DNA of 64,000 bases from Saxidomus purpurata (GCA_022818135.1 JAFMSR010000018.1:39257234-39321233); one strand, 5' to 3'. Positions 21,401-32,276 are shown, counted from the first letter of the stretch. Notes: a model not told the origin generated them from the letters alone. Translations and numbers: made by a program.

Positions 21401-22115
21401 TACTAGTTGCTATCACCCTAACGATTATAAATATTTAACTGAAACTTTACACAAACATTTTGGGTCATAAATAAGGTCAAATACTTTAATTCCTGTAATT
21501 CTTGCATAAATAATTTCAAAATTATGCCATAGTTAGTCTTAGAATATCCATGTAAAATGTTGTGTGGAAGTTGTTATCTCCCACACTTCTGCAAAGTTTG
21601 GATTGAAACTTCACGCAAGTCCTTCGTATTTTATAGTAAAAGTCATGACATCATGTTCCGTAACGCTTGCATAAAATTTCGTAAATTAATTGCCATTTCT
21701 CTTCAATAATTAGAAAGTTTACATCCAGGTCTATGCTATCTTCATAATCACTTCAGATGCTGGACTGAAACTTTACACAAGTAGTTGATGCGGATAAGAA
21801 AGCCCAAAGGAGCAGATCTTATGTTTTTTTTAAATGGTGTCCTGTTTTAACTGTTTTATGCAAAACTGTTCGAATCATAATAAAAACGTGTCTTAAAGGC
21901 GAGCACATTGTCCTACGAACAGCTGTTGTTTATTTACAGGTAGTGTTGTCATGGCAATGCGGATTAATCTGTACCAAAGAGATAAAGTAATGTGTTTTAC
22001 AACATTTACTCTACTGGAAGTTGGTGTTATAATAGAATGGGCGTTTCTTTTTTTTGCCATGTTATTGCCGTTACTTTTTTACGTAGCTGCATATGCAGTT
22101 GCTCGAACATTGTAA
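15279..22115 (+). CDS. Five-exon gene for an unrecognised 3-4-pass membrane protein (330 aa)
   Basis: Exons 15279-15471, 17084-17263, 17990-18226, 21011-21217 and 21940-22115 join in one open frame of 993 nt ending TAA. Every junction has GT..AG signals and all four introns are phase 1. Residues 1-203 are hydrophilic, rich in Ser/Thr/Pro and acid, with no signal peptide, so probably cytosolic and disordered. Residues 204-330 hold hydrophobic spans at ~217-237, ~256-279 and 289-327; the last is long enough for two helices. Charged residues lie inside or at the edge of the spans (D224, R266, E299, E305). AATAAA occurs 5 bases after the stop. No known family is recognised. The ATG is chosen because it opens exon 1's frame; a further 5' exon cannot be excluded. 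Confidence 0.75.
15874..15902. repeat. (ATC)n microsatellite in intron 1
   Basis: Uninterrupted ATC/CAT triplets. Confidence 0.95.
16462..16677 (+). pseudogene. Possible LINE fragment in intron 1
   Basis: A 71-codon frame contains VKMVNTFKYLYDLIS, similar to the v..FKYLG..IS motif after the RT domain in several LINE clades. The rest is unrecognised, so this is only a hint. Confidence 0.2.
17084..17263 (+). CDS. Membrane-protein gene, exon 2
   Basis: 180 nt, phase 1 at both ends, between acceptor TTGTATTGCAG and donor GCAG|GTAAGG. It is Pro/Thr/Ser-rich (FITTPTPLSRAS, SIVFTPPDFDVLFESP). The longer open frame running upstream from 16864 is intron read-through. Confidence 0.75.
17520..17804 (+). 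repeat. Repeat remnant with (GATA)n(GATG)n tail in intron 2
   Basis: A segment with GCCTGACAGTGCCATCGACC and GTCCCTGTAAAGGGTTCGAC is followed directly by GATA then GATG tetranucleotides (17748-17804). A simple-repeat tail straight after a conserved-looking end suggests the 3' end of a non-LTR element. Confidence 0.5.
17990..18226 (+). CDS. Membrane-protein gene, exon 3
   Basis: 237 nt, phase 1 at both ends, between acceptor TTCAATGTTTCAG and the strong donor CAT|GTAAGTAT. It encodes GVYSFDSATSPLSNPDEK, a doubled PDEK, a basic SPRPRSNSVMEQALTEI patch and NWEHSQGLEGFRHRM just ahead of the first membrane span. It has more CpG and G+C than the flanking introns. Confidence 0.8.
18692..18948. repeat. 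Tandem duplication, ~129 bp unit, intron 3
   Basis: Two near-identical copies anchored by CATACCAGTACATGTTTCCT at 18701 and 18830, followed by TTGCATTGGTAATCTACC. Confidence 0.9.
18977..19972 (+). mobile_element. Repeat C, copy 2, intron 3
   Basis: Same architecture as 4296-5240: start TAGCTCGACTTTTC, then GGGGAGCTATCCTACTCGCC, a (GTCGGC)n stretch, five ~160-173 bp units with CTCTGTCAAGG boxes (19175, 19348, 19508, ~19672, ~19833), and end GTCGAGCGCGCTGTCCTACT. It is better preserved than copy 1. The frame at 19110 is repeat-derived. Confidence 0.85.
19976..20995 (+). repeat. Repeat G, ~145 bp tandem units, intron 3
   Basis: At least four units with (T/A)TTGTCC(G/A)ATC followed by a CTAGAGA-type box at about 20375, 20510, 20654 and 20801, alternating with GGTCAAGGTCAC. 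It ends GAGCGACATACATG then AACGTCTCTTGTTTC, about 15 bases before exon 4's acceptor. Confidence 0.75.
21011..21217 (+). CDS. Membrane-protein gene, exon 4 (TM1 and start of TM2)
   Basis: 207 nt, phase 1 at both ends, acceptor TTTATTATCAAACAG and donor GCGG|GTAAGC. It encodes TM1 (YFLIVDGLLSVFVFPISVM), a loop with WTKRIGGCVKKEDIQ and the start of TM2 (IAFIVVVILRLAAAIA). Cys at 204, 211 and 246. Confidence 0.85.
21240..21935 (+). repeat. Repeat H, ~165 bp tandem units, intron 4
   Basis: Units carry a GAAACTTTACACAA box (about 21310, 21440, 21608, 21770). The end GGCGAGCACATTGTCCTACG then AACAGCTGTTGTTTA runs into the acceptor of exon 5. It fills almost the whole 722 bp intron. Confidence 0.7.
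21940..22115 (+). CDS. Membrane-protein gene, exon 5 (end of TM2 to stop)
   Basis: Acceptor TTATTTACAG. It encodes the rest of TM2, a short basic loop (RINLYQRDK) and the hydrophobic C-terminus (TLLEVGVIIEWAFLFFAM, LLPLLFYVAAYAVA) ending RTL and TAA. The protein stops three residues after the last hydrophobic residue, so there is no C-terminal tail. Confidence 0.85.
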
Positions 22116-22119
22116 ATAT

Positions 22120-22134
22120 AATAAAAAAAATAAA
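22120..22134 (+). promoter_or_regulatory. Polyadenylation signals of the membrane-protein gene
   Basis: Two AATAAA hexamers (22120 and 22129) stand 5-20 bases after the TAA. The 3' UTR would be short. Confidence 0.6.
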
Positions 22135-22135
22135 T

Positions 22136-23449
22136 ATAAAACTGTCATTTATGCGTAATATCCAGACATAAACACCTTCGTGTTGTAACCGCAGTACTTA
22201 GCCAAGTGTCTAAAGTGCATTTTGTCGCATCTGTCTACCAAAACATCCCACGTGGATCCACAATCCAGTTTTGGCGTCATTTAGGGTCTTAAAGCTGCAT
22301 CACCATTTCAAGCATGGTCAATGTCGGTCGTCTGATTGTTGTATATCTGTCTGTTTGCATCTATCAAGTGGTAATCCACCCTAGCCCACATGCGGAACGT
22401 AAAGTTTATACGCATTTTGTTGTTTGCAATATAAATATACAATCAGCTCTAATATATACATGTATACCATTTTGCAAATGCTATTGGGCACGACTATATG
22501 ACAATGTGTAAGACTTCAAAGATTTGTTTGAAGTATTGACTCACTTTTATTTTTTGATATATAGACAGCAGTTTATGTGCAAACTTTGACATGCCCGAAG
22601 AGATGTTTGATAAGAACACCGGCGGCGGGCGGCGTCCACATGTTGTCCGCTCTCTAAGTCGATCGGCTTTCATCTGATTTTCATCAAACTTGCTGAGCAT
22701 ACACGTAATTGTAGGCATAATGTCTGGGCTAAGTTTGATAACCATCAAGATCGCCCAAGGCACTTTGATTATCGCATTTGAATATACATGTAATACATAA
22801 TACATGTACATGTAATTGCAATGTTTGCCTACATTCTGAACTATGGCGTTGTTACAATATCCGATGAAGAGAAACCATACCGTACCAAAGTATGTGTTTC
22901 ATAATCCTTCACGGAAAATGGAAACTCTTGTTCAGAGAAGATGTCAAGAACTAAAATTTTATAAGCATGTTGTTGGTTGTATGATACATTAATGAGACAA
23001 AGTATTTATTAAGATTGATGGATGCATAAGAGTGGGCGAGAGAATGGTTCCGAGTCACGCCGATGATTCTTCATATTGATGTTCCAGATAGCTGACACAA
23101 CGGTGTAGAGATATAGCGGCCGCTATAATTTTAATTATTTTACGAAAATTACAGTTAACTCTTCCATTGGAATGTCCGGACTCTCTGAAGAGGTAATCTC
23201 CCTTACTTCATATGGGTATTATAATCAAAATACTACGTTCGAACAAACCGAAGAAGCCAAGGGATTTTATTTATCTTAAAACAATGTCCTATAATTAGTT
23301 CTCTGATTGTATAAACTGCATAATTGTCATGTTCAGTTATGAATATCATGTTGCTAACAGTTTAAACACTGCGCCATTATGTCTTGGCGGAACGTGCTAC
23401 GCGTTTTTTGAACGTATTCGATATGACGTCGCTTTGAAAACAATTTCTT
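22136..23449. other. Intergenic sequence with repeat debris
   Basis: A GC-rich piece at about 22600-22660 (GGCGGCGGGCGGCGTCC) followed by TTTTCATCAAACTTGCTGAG looks like a remnant of another tandem-unit repeat. A 65-codon frame at 22314 starts with a signal-peptide-like MVNVGRLIVVYLSVCIY but has no other support. Confidence 0.35.
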
Positions 23450-23870
23450 AATAGGTCACGACAGTAATATCCGTGGGGATATCTGCAGTTTTTACCAGTG
23501 CTGGAAAACCATCTTACACCCCCTTAAGACGACTTACGTGCTACTTGTGACGTAACGTTTTAAACAAGTGACGTCACGTAAAACAATGGACGTCACTTTC
23601 CCATACATAACATCTAAAGAAGTGTTTAATCAAAAGCACATTTCGTAAGTTGTTTTTAAATATCTATTTCAAAGGCAAGACGGTATGAAGAAAAAGTTTC
23701 TTCCATGAGATACTTGGTTCAGATGGAAAACCGTCACTTGGGAACTTTCACGGGAACTCGCAAGCCTCGTTCCCGCCAAAACAGTTACCCTCAGTGACGG
23801 ATATTTCGATCTGAACCTCGTGCTCATATAAGAAACTAATAATGTACCCGCCTCATCCCTCAGAGTACTT
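23450..23870 (+). repeat. Hairpin repeat J, copy 1
   Basis: Shares with 35720-36245 the ordered blocks GGATATCTGCAGTTTTTACC, CATCTTACACCCCC, ACTTGTGACGTAAC, GACGTCACTTTCC, GAGATACTTGGTTCAGATGG and GTTACCCTCAGTGACGGATA. The last two face each other as an imperfect hairpin. Short minus-strand frames here are repeat-derived. Confidence 0.8.
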
Positions 23871-24545
23871 TTCCTCAACTTTTTATAAGTTTGACCTTAA
23901 TTCTTACACAATTACATAATATACAGATTCTTAGACACAAACTAAATTTTCGAATAGTCGAGCGTGCTGTCATGAGACAACTCTTTTGGATCGATTGTTA
24001 AAATCGAGCCAATGTTAACTGAGTATAGCAGCCTTACGGCCGAACGAACAACATTCAAACAAGTAGTTCCATAAACATGTATACAGTTGTTAGGCATTAT
24101 ACCGTCTTCTGTTTTCAAAATTATATAGTAATAGATCTGAATATTTCAGAAAATTTCAGAATAGAATAATTTTATTTCGTTATTTTTCTTTGAATTTGTA
24201 ATTAATCGTAAAAACACTATAAACATAGGTAAGAAATCGCTTTTTACCTGTAAAACTATAATCGGTGGCCGTAGAGTAATTGATAGAGATGTTAGCATTT
24301 GAATCTGTGCTGACTTACTGTAACGGACTCTAGTTCGTAACCCATCTAATCCAGTATTTTTTCTTATGTTTTACTTATCATTTTAAGATTTTAAACCATT
24401 TTTGAATTTTTTACTGCAAATAATCATAGAAAGCTTCATTTATGTCAAACTTATTAGGAAAATGATAATAATACATACTGTATACATATTATTCGTTAAC
24501 AGTAATGTTTCGATACTACAAGTCAGTCAGTAGTCGTGTCAGGTT
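23871..24545. other. AT-rich intergenic sequence with a tRNA-like fragment
   Basis: About 24262-24350 has GGTGGCCGTAGAGTAATTG and AGTTCGTAACCC, weak A/B-box likenesses of a SINE head. Nothing else is recognised. Confidence 0.3.
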
Positions 24546-24775
24546 TTGCTTGTACAACCAGAATTGGTTTCCTTGAGTTCTTTTGGGGCCATGCCTCAAC
24601 ATCAATCATCATCAATTTCTAGAATATTTACATGTCAGTTTTGTTTGCTGGCCCGCTGTGATACTTTGTATCACTGTTTTTCTTGTTCAGTTATTAATTT
24701 ACTCTGTGTCTTCTTTGATCTTGCTCACTGTTCAGTTTTTGCCTACAATTTAGGATAGGAATTTATTTCTACCAG

Positions 24776-24829
24776 GCAAGTACTGGGAAGGCGGTCCCAT
24801 GTTTTTGCTTCTTACTGCAAGCTCAAAAG
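24776..24829 (+). CDS. Candidate 54 bp coding exon
   Basis: Acceptor TTTATTTCTACCAG and donor AAAAG|GTAATG enclose a GC-richer 54 bp segment. With phase 1 at both ends it reads GKYWEGGPMFLLLTASSK. The only nearby continuation I found uses acceptor TGTTTTTCAG at about 25573, which would add ETIDTPVLSVL and a stop. No upstream partner was found, and no family is recognised. It may be a chance exon. Confidence 0.25.
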
Positions 24830-25130
24830 GTAATGTTATCTTTTACGTTCTTTTATCAACATTGACATCACAATATTAGGACCGTAACCAGTAAGGTTCT
24901 TTTAGAAATCTGTGGCACTGTATATGAAAACAAGACCTATATCGACTACATTTAGTAACTGAACTGTTTTGTTCTTGTCTGCTTCGATTTGGGTAAACTA
25001 AGAGTGCAAGGTAACTAGGGCTGAAACGATACAAGTTTCTTCCGTTCGTATATGATCCTGTTCGTTATCGGATGCTGGTATTCGACTGCCTCCACACTTT
25101 AACTATGGTATTGATTCCCGTTTTGTATAG

Positions 25131-25205
25131 GCGCTGTGGCGTAAGGGTAGAGTGACGGACTGCTAACCAGGAGGTCGTTGGTTCTCATCCTGGTAGTGGC
25201 ATTGT
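25131..25205 (+). repeat. tRNA-like SINE head
   Basis: GGCGCTGTGGCGTAAGGGTA (A box) and GTTGGTTCTCATCC (B box) have tRNA spacing, with ACTGCTAA where an anticodon loop would be. The acceptor stem has mismatches and a long tail follows, so a tRNA-derived SINE is likelier than a working tRNA gene. Confidence 0.5.
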
Positions 25206-26034
25206 TTATTGCGACCTTCAAAATCCATTCATTCTGAGCGAGTATTTGTCAGAGCCCCAGGAAGCACATATGGTCAAATCCCATAACTTTTGAATGACAT
25301 TAAAAGTTGTGCAAACTTTGAATTTTCAGTTCAGTTTTGTAAAAATCCACTTCTCAGTTACCAGTCACAGCTATGATACTTTATGGGGTAGTTGAACATA
25401 CATGTAGTCACTGAATGCAAAAGGTAAAGACATGGGTTCCTATCTCAAAAGTAAAGTTTCCACATATGGTTAAAGGTCAAACTTTGTGGACAGTTCAGTT
25501 AGTTTATAAATTTATTCGTGTATGGGTTTTTCTCATATTTACACATGTATGTGTACAGTCTGTGTTTTTCAGAGACAATCGATACTCCAGTTCTATCAGT
25601 CCTTTGATTGATATTTGCCATCACGGTCAATCTACGCCATCAAAAACTACAAGCCTGCAGGGGATACTGGAGAATATTTGAACCATTATCATACAAAATT
25701 TGTCCATTTTTGATTTCTAAAACACCTAAATGTCAAACATTATCATTAACATTTTACACAGAAATACAAAGCAACCGGAAATTGCTTTTTAAATCGGTGT
25801 GGAACCATATATTACGCCATGTGCGTAAGATGTAGCGTAATATGACGTCAATATTCCATATGGGTGAAGTACATTTTGGAAAAATAAAAGACAAGATTGA
25901 AAATACATACAAGCGTAAAAGTAGTTGACGCTTAGGTATCAAATCTTAGGTAACTTACGACTTAATAATATCAACAGGACAACGTATCATTGTGACGAAG
26001 CCGTAAGCTATGACCGTTTTAATCTGTTACTGAA
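25206..26034. other. Intergenic sequence with a partial copy of repeat K
   Basis: 25686-25835 carries a diverged fragment of the repeat complete at 56019-56443 (GCAACCGGAAATTGCTTTTT and GTAAGATG). The rest is AT-rich. Confidence 0.5.
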
Positions 26035-26165
26035 TTATTTACTGGTGATTGACAACCTTTTTTCACCTAAGAGATAAATATTTCCTTTCTGGTGATAGAC
26101 AACCTTTGGTCTCTATGAGATAAATCTGACCAAGCATTTGCTGGTAATAGAGAACCTTATCCTTG
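26035..26165. repeat. Degenerate ~60 bp tandem repeat
   Basis: Three diverged units, each with GGT(G/A)AT(A/T)GA(C/G)AACCTT then a GAGATAAAT-type segment. Confidence 0.6.
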
Positions 26166-28157
26166 ACGCTTATCTGTATTGACTATTTTCGTTAATATCA
26201 TAAACAGACATAAAAAGAGTTTAGAAAAGAAGTTCAGGACATTTTCAACTTAGGTCTATAGTGCTGAAGTAAAATTCGGAAAAGTTAATTTTCATTTTTT
26301 TAATCCATCCTGTATCAATAATGTGCTGATTATATGATGTATGAAAATTTCCGATTAAAATTTGAGCAAGTGAAAGTGTTTCTGTCCCATAATTTAATAA
26401 AATTAGTCTAAGATACTGGAAATCAACAATCCTCGGGTTGATATACAGTCCATTACATATTCTGCAACCTTTTTGGGCGTATCATTTTATCCTCTGGGGT
26501 TTCTAAATAACACACGTCAGTCAAAGTAAACAAGCTTTGGCATTGATCATATTCAATGAAGTTCCGAATAATGATACGTTTAGTATATTGATGCGTTAAC
26601 ATTAAGATCACTATCAAACTGGTTTAACTTAAACTTTGGTTTGTGAACATGGTACTGTTCCTTTGATAACTTACATGTTGGCTTTTCGTCATCCTCAATT
26701 GATATGGCGTCACAGTTCAGATCAAAAGGCAGGGAATGCGGTAAATTTGTATTAAGATTGGCAATGAACGTGTTTGCATTTTATGTAATGGCGAGTAATT
26801 TATTGTTCTTGCAACTGCAGAACGAACTGTACAACACTACAGTCAATTTGAATGTACTTAACAGTATGGTTCTGACATAGATATAGTAAAAAATATCATA
26901 TTATACATGCATAATAGATATCAATTTTAGAAAAAGCTAACATCTGATCCATTATAGACCTAAATGATTAAACTAGGTGCAATTTAGCGTCTTCAAATGT
27001 TGAAACGAAAGCTTGAAGCATTATCGAGTACTCTCTTGGGCCTCGTTACTTGACAGAACATTTTGACACCTAAAACTGACTGCTAAAGCTTGTGCATAGA
27101 GCAGTCGTTGTTGTTTTTTTGCTAATCCTGTTAGATATAAAAATATAGATGTGGAATGTTTTTGCAATGTTCAGTAAATTGTTATGAAATTATGGGTACC
27201 TAGTATTTTTTCAGTGGTTGCTGGTATTTGTTAGTAAGGTTTCTGGGATATGACAGTCAATTTCTCAAAACATTGAGAGTATGAACTTAAATATGTTTTT
27301 TGCCATTAGGAAATGCAGACCACGCAACTTGCTTTTCTTGTTTGTTACGGGGGATACATTTTTAGCGATTTGTACAGAGTATTTTAATGTAATTTTAGCA
27401 AGTTATAGGTTTTCCGCCTATTTTATAGATCCTCACAAATATGTAAACATTCCAGTTCATTTGAATATTCTATTGTAATATCTTAAAGTCACGGTATTAG
27501 AATTCACGTAATTTATTAGTGCACGATGATGTTTTACAAAGACATATATATATGATATTTTGACGTGAAGATAAGAACTGCGCCTTTTTATTGTGTAAAA
27601 TGTACAGACCTCAGGTATTTATATTAGTTCAGAACAATCCTTGCTAATTAATGCATCCTTAGACTGATTAAGGGATATCCGTATCGAATATAGGTCATCT
27701 TTACATGCGCGATTTAAAGGTTTGAAATGGAAGTTTCTTAATGCAGGATTAGCAAGGTAACATACCTTTTTAACTTAACTTAAAATACTGTGATATTGTA
27801 ATTTAAAACTTGGCATGGACAAAGTATGAATTCATTGAAAAGTAAGTTAAAGCTGTATCCTTGATAGATTTAAATGAAAATTTTGTCTCTTTTCGAAAAT
27901 ATTCACCGAAATAGGTCCAAAAAGGGTTCAGTCAATCCAAGCCTTGAAGGCATTTTCATAGTCTTTTCCTAGGTACAATATGAAGACAGTGGAATAACTT
28001 TCCAAAACCGAGTTGTATTGCGCTGGGTCAATTTTCATTCAGAAAGGTATTTTTGAGCCTTTGGAACAAAAGAAGTCTGCACGGGGAAAGCCATCAAGCG
28101 AACTACAAGAGGGAGCACAAGAAGCTTTTCCTGCTTAGAAAGGTACAATTATTTTAT
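26166..28157. other. AT-rich sequence including one arm of a diverged duplication
   Basis: About 26760-27190 resembles 29205-29650 (see that entry). A patch at 27900-28145 has unusually open short frames on the plus strand but no consistent exon structure. Confidence 0.4.
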
Positions 28158-28310
28158 TTGTGCGATTATTCATTGTCTAAAGCAACTACTTGCCAAACCA
28201 GTTGCAGGCCTTTCGATTAATTTAACATATTTTCAGAATTCAAGCAACCGAAAATTAGCTTTTATAAAACTGTCGATTTACAAAAATGCACTATAGGTGC
28301 AGTAAGATAA
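28158..28310. repeat. Repeat K, partial copy
   Basis: Matches the 3' part of the 56019 and 61067 copies (GCAACCGAAAATTAGCTTTT, TATAAAACTGTC, GTGCAGTAAGAT). Confidence 0.7.
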
Positions 28311-29204
28311 TGGCATAATCCTGACTTGTAAGCATATGGGTGCAGTATATTGTCTACATGAAAAAGACAAATGGACATAAATAAAAGCAAAAGATGGTCG
28401 ATTTGGCATTGATTCTGTTGCCCATACTTATGTTCTGAATTGGTCTCGTTTGGGGTGAAAAGTAAGATGACCCATGTCTCTAATCAGTTACTGACATTAT
28501 TCGGAAGACCATTGCATTTATATATTCAGTAAACCTGTTTGAGATATCACCTTTGAGTGCCTTAATTACTGCCCAACTTGTGTCATTACAAGAGAGTTAT
28601 GCATCTAGCACGCTTTTATTCATTTCTTTAATAACGTATCAAAGTGCATGAGTGTCTTCCTAAAGAGATGCCAAAGTTCAACTCGCGTTTCCTGTGCGGC
28701 ATATCATTGCACCGGTAGCTACTTTTTCTCTGTATCTAGTTCAACTAATGTGCTGACTTATTGATGTAACAAACATTTGCGTTTATTAATTCAGCAAAAA
28801 CGTCGAAAAGACATTTCATTATGCTCCATAAACGAACTATGTAATCAAAAATGTCTTTACACCTACTGCCAAGAAACAACGATTCTTGATATAGGACCGT
28901 AGTTCAACCGTATGCTTGTACTTTCTTGGGCTAACCATTTTTGTACTTAGTAAATACACGAGTAGGTAAAGTTTAACAAGGCTACTGACAGCAAAGTAAA
29001 CATATTTTAAAAGGTGAAGTATCATGTAAAGCTAACGTTCGTATATTATTTCGTTAAAGAGGGAATAATCTGATTACCTAACTGACTGTTTCGCATTATT
29101 GGTTGCGATATATTGAGTTCATATTTGACAACCTCGTATACTATAAGATGTAGTGCTGTTATCTTTGTCGTCACATAACAATTTTATAGGAATGGGATGC
29201 ATGT
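28311..29204. other. AT-rich intergenic sequence
   Basis: Nothing recognised. Confidence 0.4.
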
Positions 29205-29650
29205 TGATTGAGTTTTTGACAATGAACGTGTTTGCATTTTAAGTAATGCCGATAATATTGTTAGACATAAACAAAATAGAAGGATACAGGACCTGCAGTA
29301 CAATGTCAGAATGTGACTTCAATTCCTATGAAGTATAAGTAAAATAGATATAAAATATCATAATATGCCTTGTATAAAAATGTAATTTTAGTAAAAGTCT
29401 ACATTCGGTCCATTTCTTAAAGCTGCCAAATGTTTACTCCAGGTCCAATAGCGTTGAAAGCTGAACGATTTAGCTTGAGTCCTTCATTAAAGTAAAATAA
29501 TACATAAGGCACCATTTAAAATAACACTTTAGTATAAATGACTATTATTTGTCTATAGAATGCTAAAGTCGTGCTCTTTGGGTTCAGGCTAATTCTTAGA
29601 TATAAGAATATTGTGGAACATGGGAATTGCAATTCGTTTAGTAAAATGTT
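29205..29650. repeat. Diverged duplicate of 26760-27190
   Basis: CAATGAACGTGTTTGCATTT is shared exactly near the start of both. They then share, in order, an AAAATATCAT box, an ATTTTAG(A/T)AAAAG box, a TCCATT box, a TTGAAA(C/G) box and an ATATAA(A/G)AATAT box. They are either two copies of one old repeat or a local duplication. Confidence 0.5.
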
Positions 29651-32254
29651 TGTAAAGTCTATGTTGTAGCTGGTTATTTCTTCAAGCTGCTTATATGATT
29701 AGGGATTGGGAAGTATCATTCATGATTCTGTAAGTCTTGAGTTATCTTGTAGCTTGAAGAAGCAGTTCTTCAAAGTCATTTAAGATAAGTATAAAATATG
29801 CATTGTGACTACCGGTTGCAATTAACGCGGGCGAGTTAAGTTTTTGATTCATACTACTCAATTTTGGAAGGTAAATATTAACATTTTAAAAGGGTTTTCC
29901 GCAATTTTGGACGGAATTCAGTAATTACTGAAAGGACATACCAGCTCATTTTGCCTGATCTATTGTAATATCTTAAAAGCGGACTGACAATTTTGACGAA
30001 CTAATAGGCACTGAAAGGGATTAGCACAATTTTGGACGGAGCTTTTAACGTGAATAATAATGTGTTGGTCCAATTTTGGATGGAATTTTAATTAGTTAAA
30101 GGGATCCCGCAAGGTAATTACTTTAGTAGTAAACGATGCAAATCAATGTTCAGAAGGCCTTGCTGTAAGGGTTTATGATTCGCTCTGATCAGGTCAAATT
30201 TCAGCGCAATAAGAACTTTTTTAGCAATTTTTAGATATTCACTTGGATATAGCAATAGTCACCGACCATATTATACATTAAATTAACATTGTGACTATAT
30301 GTTATGTAAGACCTGGTATATTATCAAGATTTTATTTTGAGTTCTAAATTAGAAATAGACAAATGAAATGATGTTCAATACTGGAATGGAAAAGATTTGT
30401 GTTTTTGTATTAACCACAATTGAGGGTAACAGAAACATTCAACTTGTATTGCAATTTCAAAGGTACAGACGTCATGCAACAAACACCGCTTGCTTACCAA
30501 ACCTTTATCGCAATATGACGATACTTGTGCATGGTTTGGCAACATATACAGCAGGCCCGATTGAAAAAAAATTGCCTTTTATACATCACCAGGCCAGAAA
30601 ATGTGCTAAAGCCATAGCATTTATACAAGATGCAATGTTTCCCCATTGTGGTGTAGCCCATCAGATTTTCATTATGCATAGCATTTCAAGAATGTACCAT
30701 CTAAATGTCTTACGATAAATATTCCAACATGATATTCTTAACAAACATAGATAAACCCCTTACATTTTCATTTAAGGTGTCGCATAAACATATAAAAAAC
30801 TGCTATTTATGATAATCTGAACGAGAATTGCCAGTCCTAAGGTTGTCAATGAGAAAATTCAATATCCCAGAAGTCTTCAAAGTTATTATCTAGTATACCT
30901 CTTTGAACAAATCTAACAATGTGTATCTCTTTGTGATTGGAAGTTTAAAGATAAACACTTTACACAGGTCATAATGCTTGGAGTACTTATCATCTGAATT
31001 AATTCTGCATCAATATTTTCGTTAACAAAACTATTCGTTTGGTACTAGCTGGGAATACATAGCTGAAACTTTTAAATTAAGTTATATTACTTCCAAAGAC
31101 TCTATTATTTATGTTTTGGAGGTTACTTGTTTGATATCATAATCAGTTATAGGGTGTTTCCCTTTAAGGTTCAAGCATACTTATAAAAAGAATTGTTAGC
31201 AACAAAAGAGTGAGCAAGCTTTTTTTCAGAATGTTCTGATTCCAGTTGATTGCTGTCAAGATTTATTCAATTACGTCTGACTGGCTATCGTATGTTGCTC
31301 AAAATAAAACAATAGATATCAAGACAATAACATAAATACATAATGCCAAATGAGGAAATGACGTGATAGTTTCAAGCTTCTGCTTTTATTAATTCTTTGA
31401 CAGATTACCAGGAGCAACCAATCTCCTGTCAGTGAAGATTAATCTTTAGCCAGTCGTATGGAAACTGTTGCTTCGTTAATGAAACTCATGAAATATCTGA
31501 CATCCTGGAGGAAATACCGACTGTGTGTAAATATCTCTAACGTATTTTGCTACATTATTTTGCCCAGTTTTATCATTTTTCTCAAACGACGGACAAGATT
31601 GTCTGCGGATTTAAGAAAAAACTTACATTTTGTTTGATTAGCTTTTTATTTTCACATAATTGAAGTCGATGTGTAACAAGATTCTGTTACCGGTTTAAAT
31701 AACTCAGAAAAGTATGTGTTAACAGGAGGACAGTCTCGAGTTTTTTCTAAAGGGTTGGTTTAGAAAGGTAGATAATTGAAATGTTTGGAATGGAACAGTT
31801 ATGGTTCTTAAATATCACAAATGCACTCAATCCTCTACCTATGTACGCAGTTTGAAAATATTCCCTTCAGTACTATGGAGAAAAGGGAAGATAATTCAAA
31901 ACTAGTCAAGAGTAATAGCTTCTGCCCTGTGTGTCTCAAGTTTAAATATATTCCATTCCATACTTGTTGTTATGCTCCGGACAAAATGCCAAAGTCATTT
32001 TTTTTCAAATTTCACATAATTCTCTATCCACATGCAATGGCTTGTTATGCCTTTTAGAATACTGTTTGATATATCACATTATCCATGACGTGTGTAGTAT
32101 TTCATTATTTCAATTGTCATATCAACCACAATATTTGTACGACGAAAAACAAATGAATAACGCGCATTATCACTATATTGTCTGCTATACACAAAATAAT
32201 TTTCAGTTGACGCGTCTGTTGTTCTTCAGATATCGCATGCTACAATTTTATTTC
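29651..32254. other. AT-rich sequence, no supported gene
   Basis: Three TTTTGGA(C/T)GGAATTT-type boxes at about 29915-30090 suggest an old tandem array. The 116-codon frame at 30368 and a 59-codon frame starting at 31458 have fairly protein-like composition but no homology or splice structure that I can see. Confidence 0.35.
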
Positions 32255-32276
32255 GGACGGACGGACGGACACCAGA
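32255..32276. repeat. (GGAC)n simple repeat
   Basis: Short GGACGGACGGACGGACAC run. Confidence 0.7.

Noticed and set aside
22314..22511. Small secreted peptide gene
   Set aside because: Only a signal-like N-terminus; no cleavage or precursor pattern and no transcript signals.
24546..24758. 70-codon frame, or exon reading FACTTRIGFLEFFWGHAS
   Set aside because: The acceptor-like site has no donor or partner; composition could be chance.
25131..25205. Functional tRNA-Ser(GCU)-like gene
   Set aside because: Acceptor stem mismatches and a long SINE-like tail; called a SINE head instead.
27900..28145. Possible exon reading GITFQNRVVLRWVNFHSE
   Set aside because: All three frames are partly open, the donor is weak and no phase-compatible partner was found.
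30368..30718. 116-codon plus-strand frame
   Set aside because: The opposite strand is also open, no domain or splice signals; not enough to call a gene.
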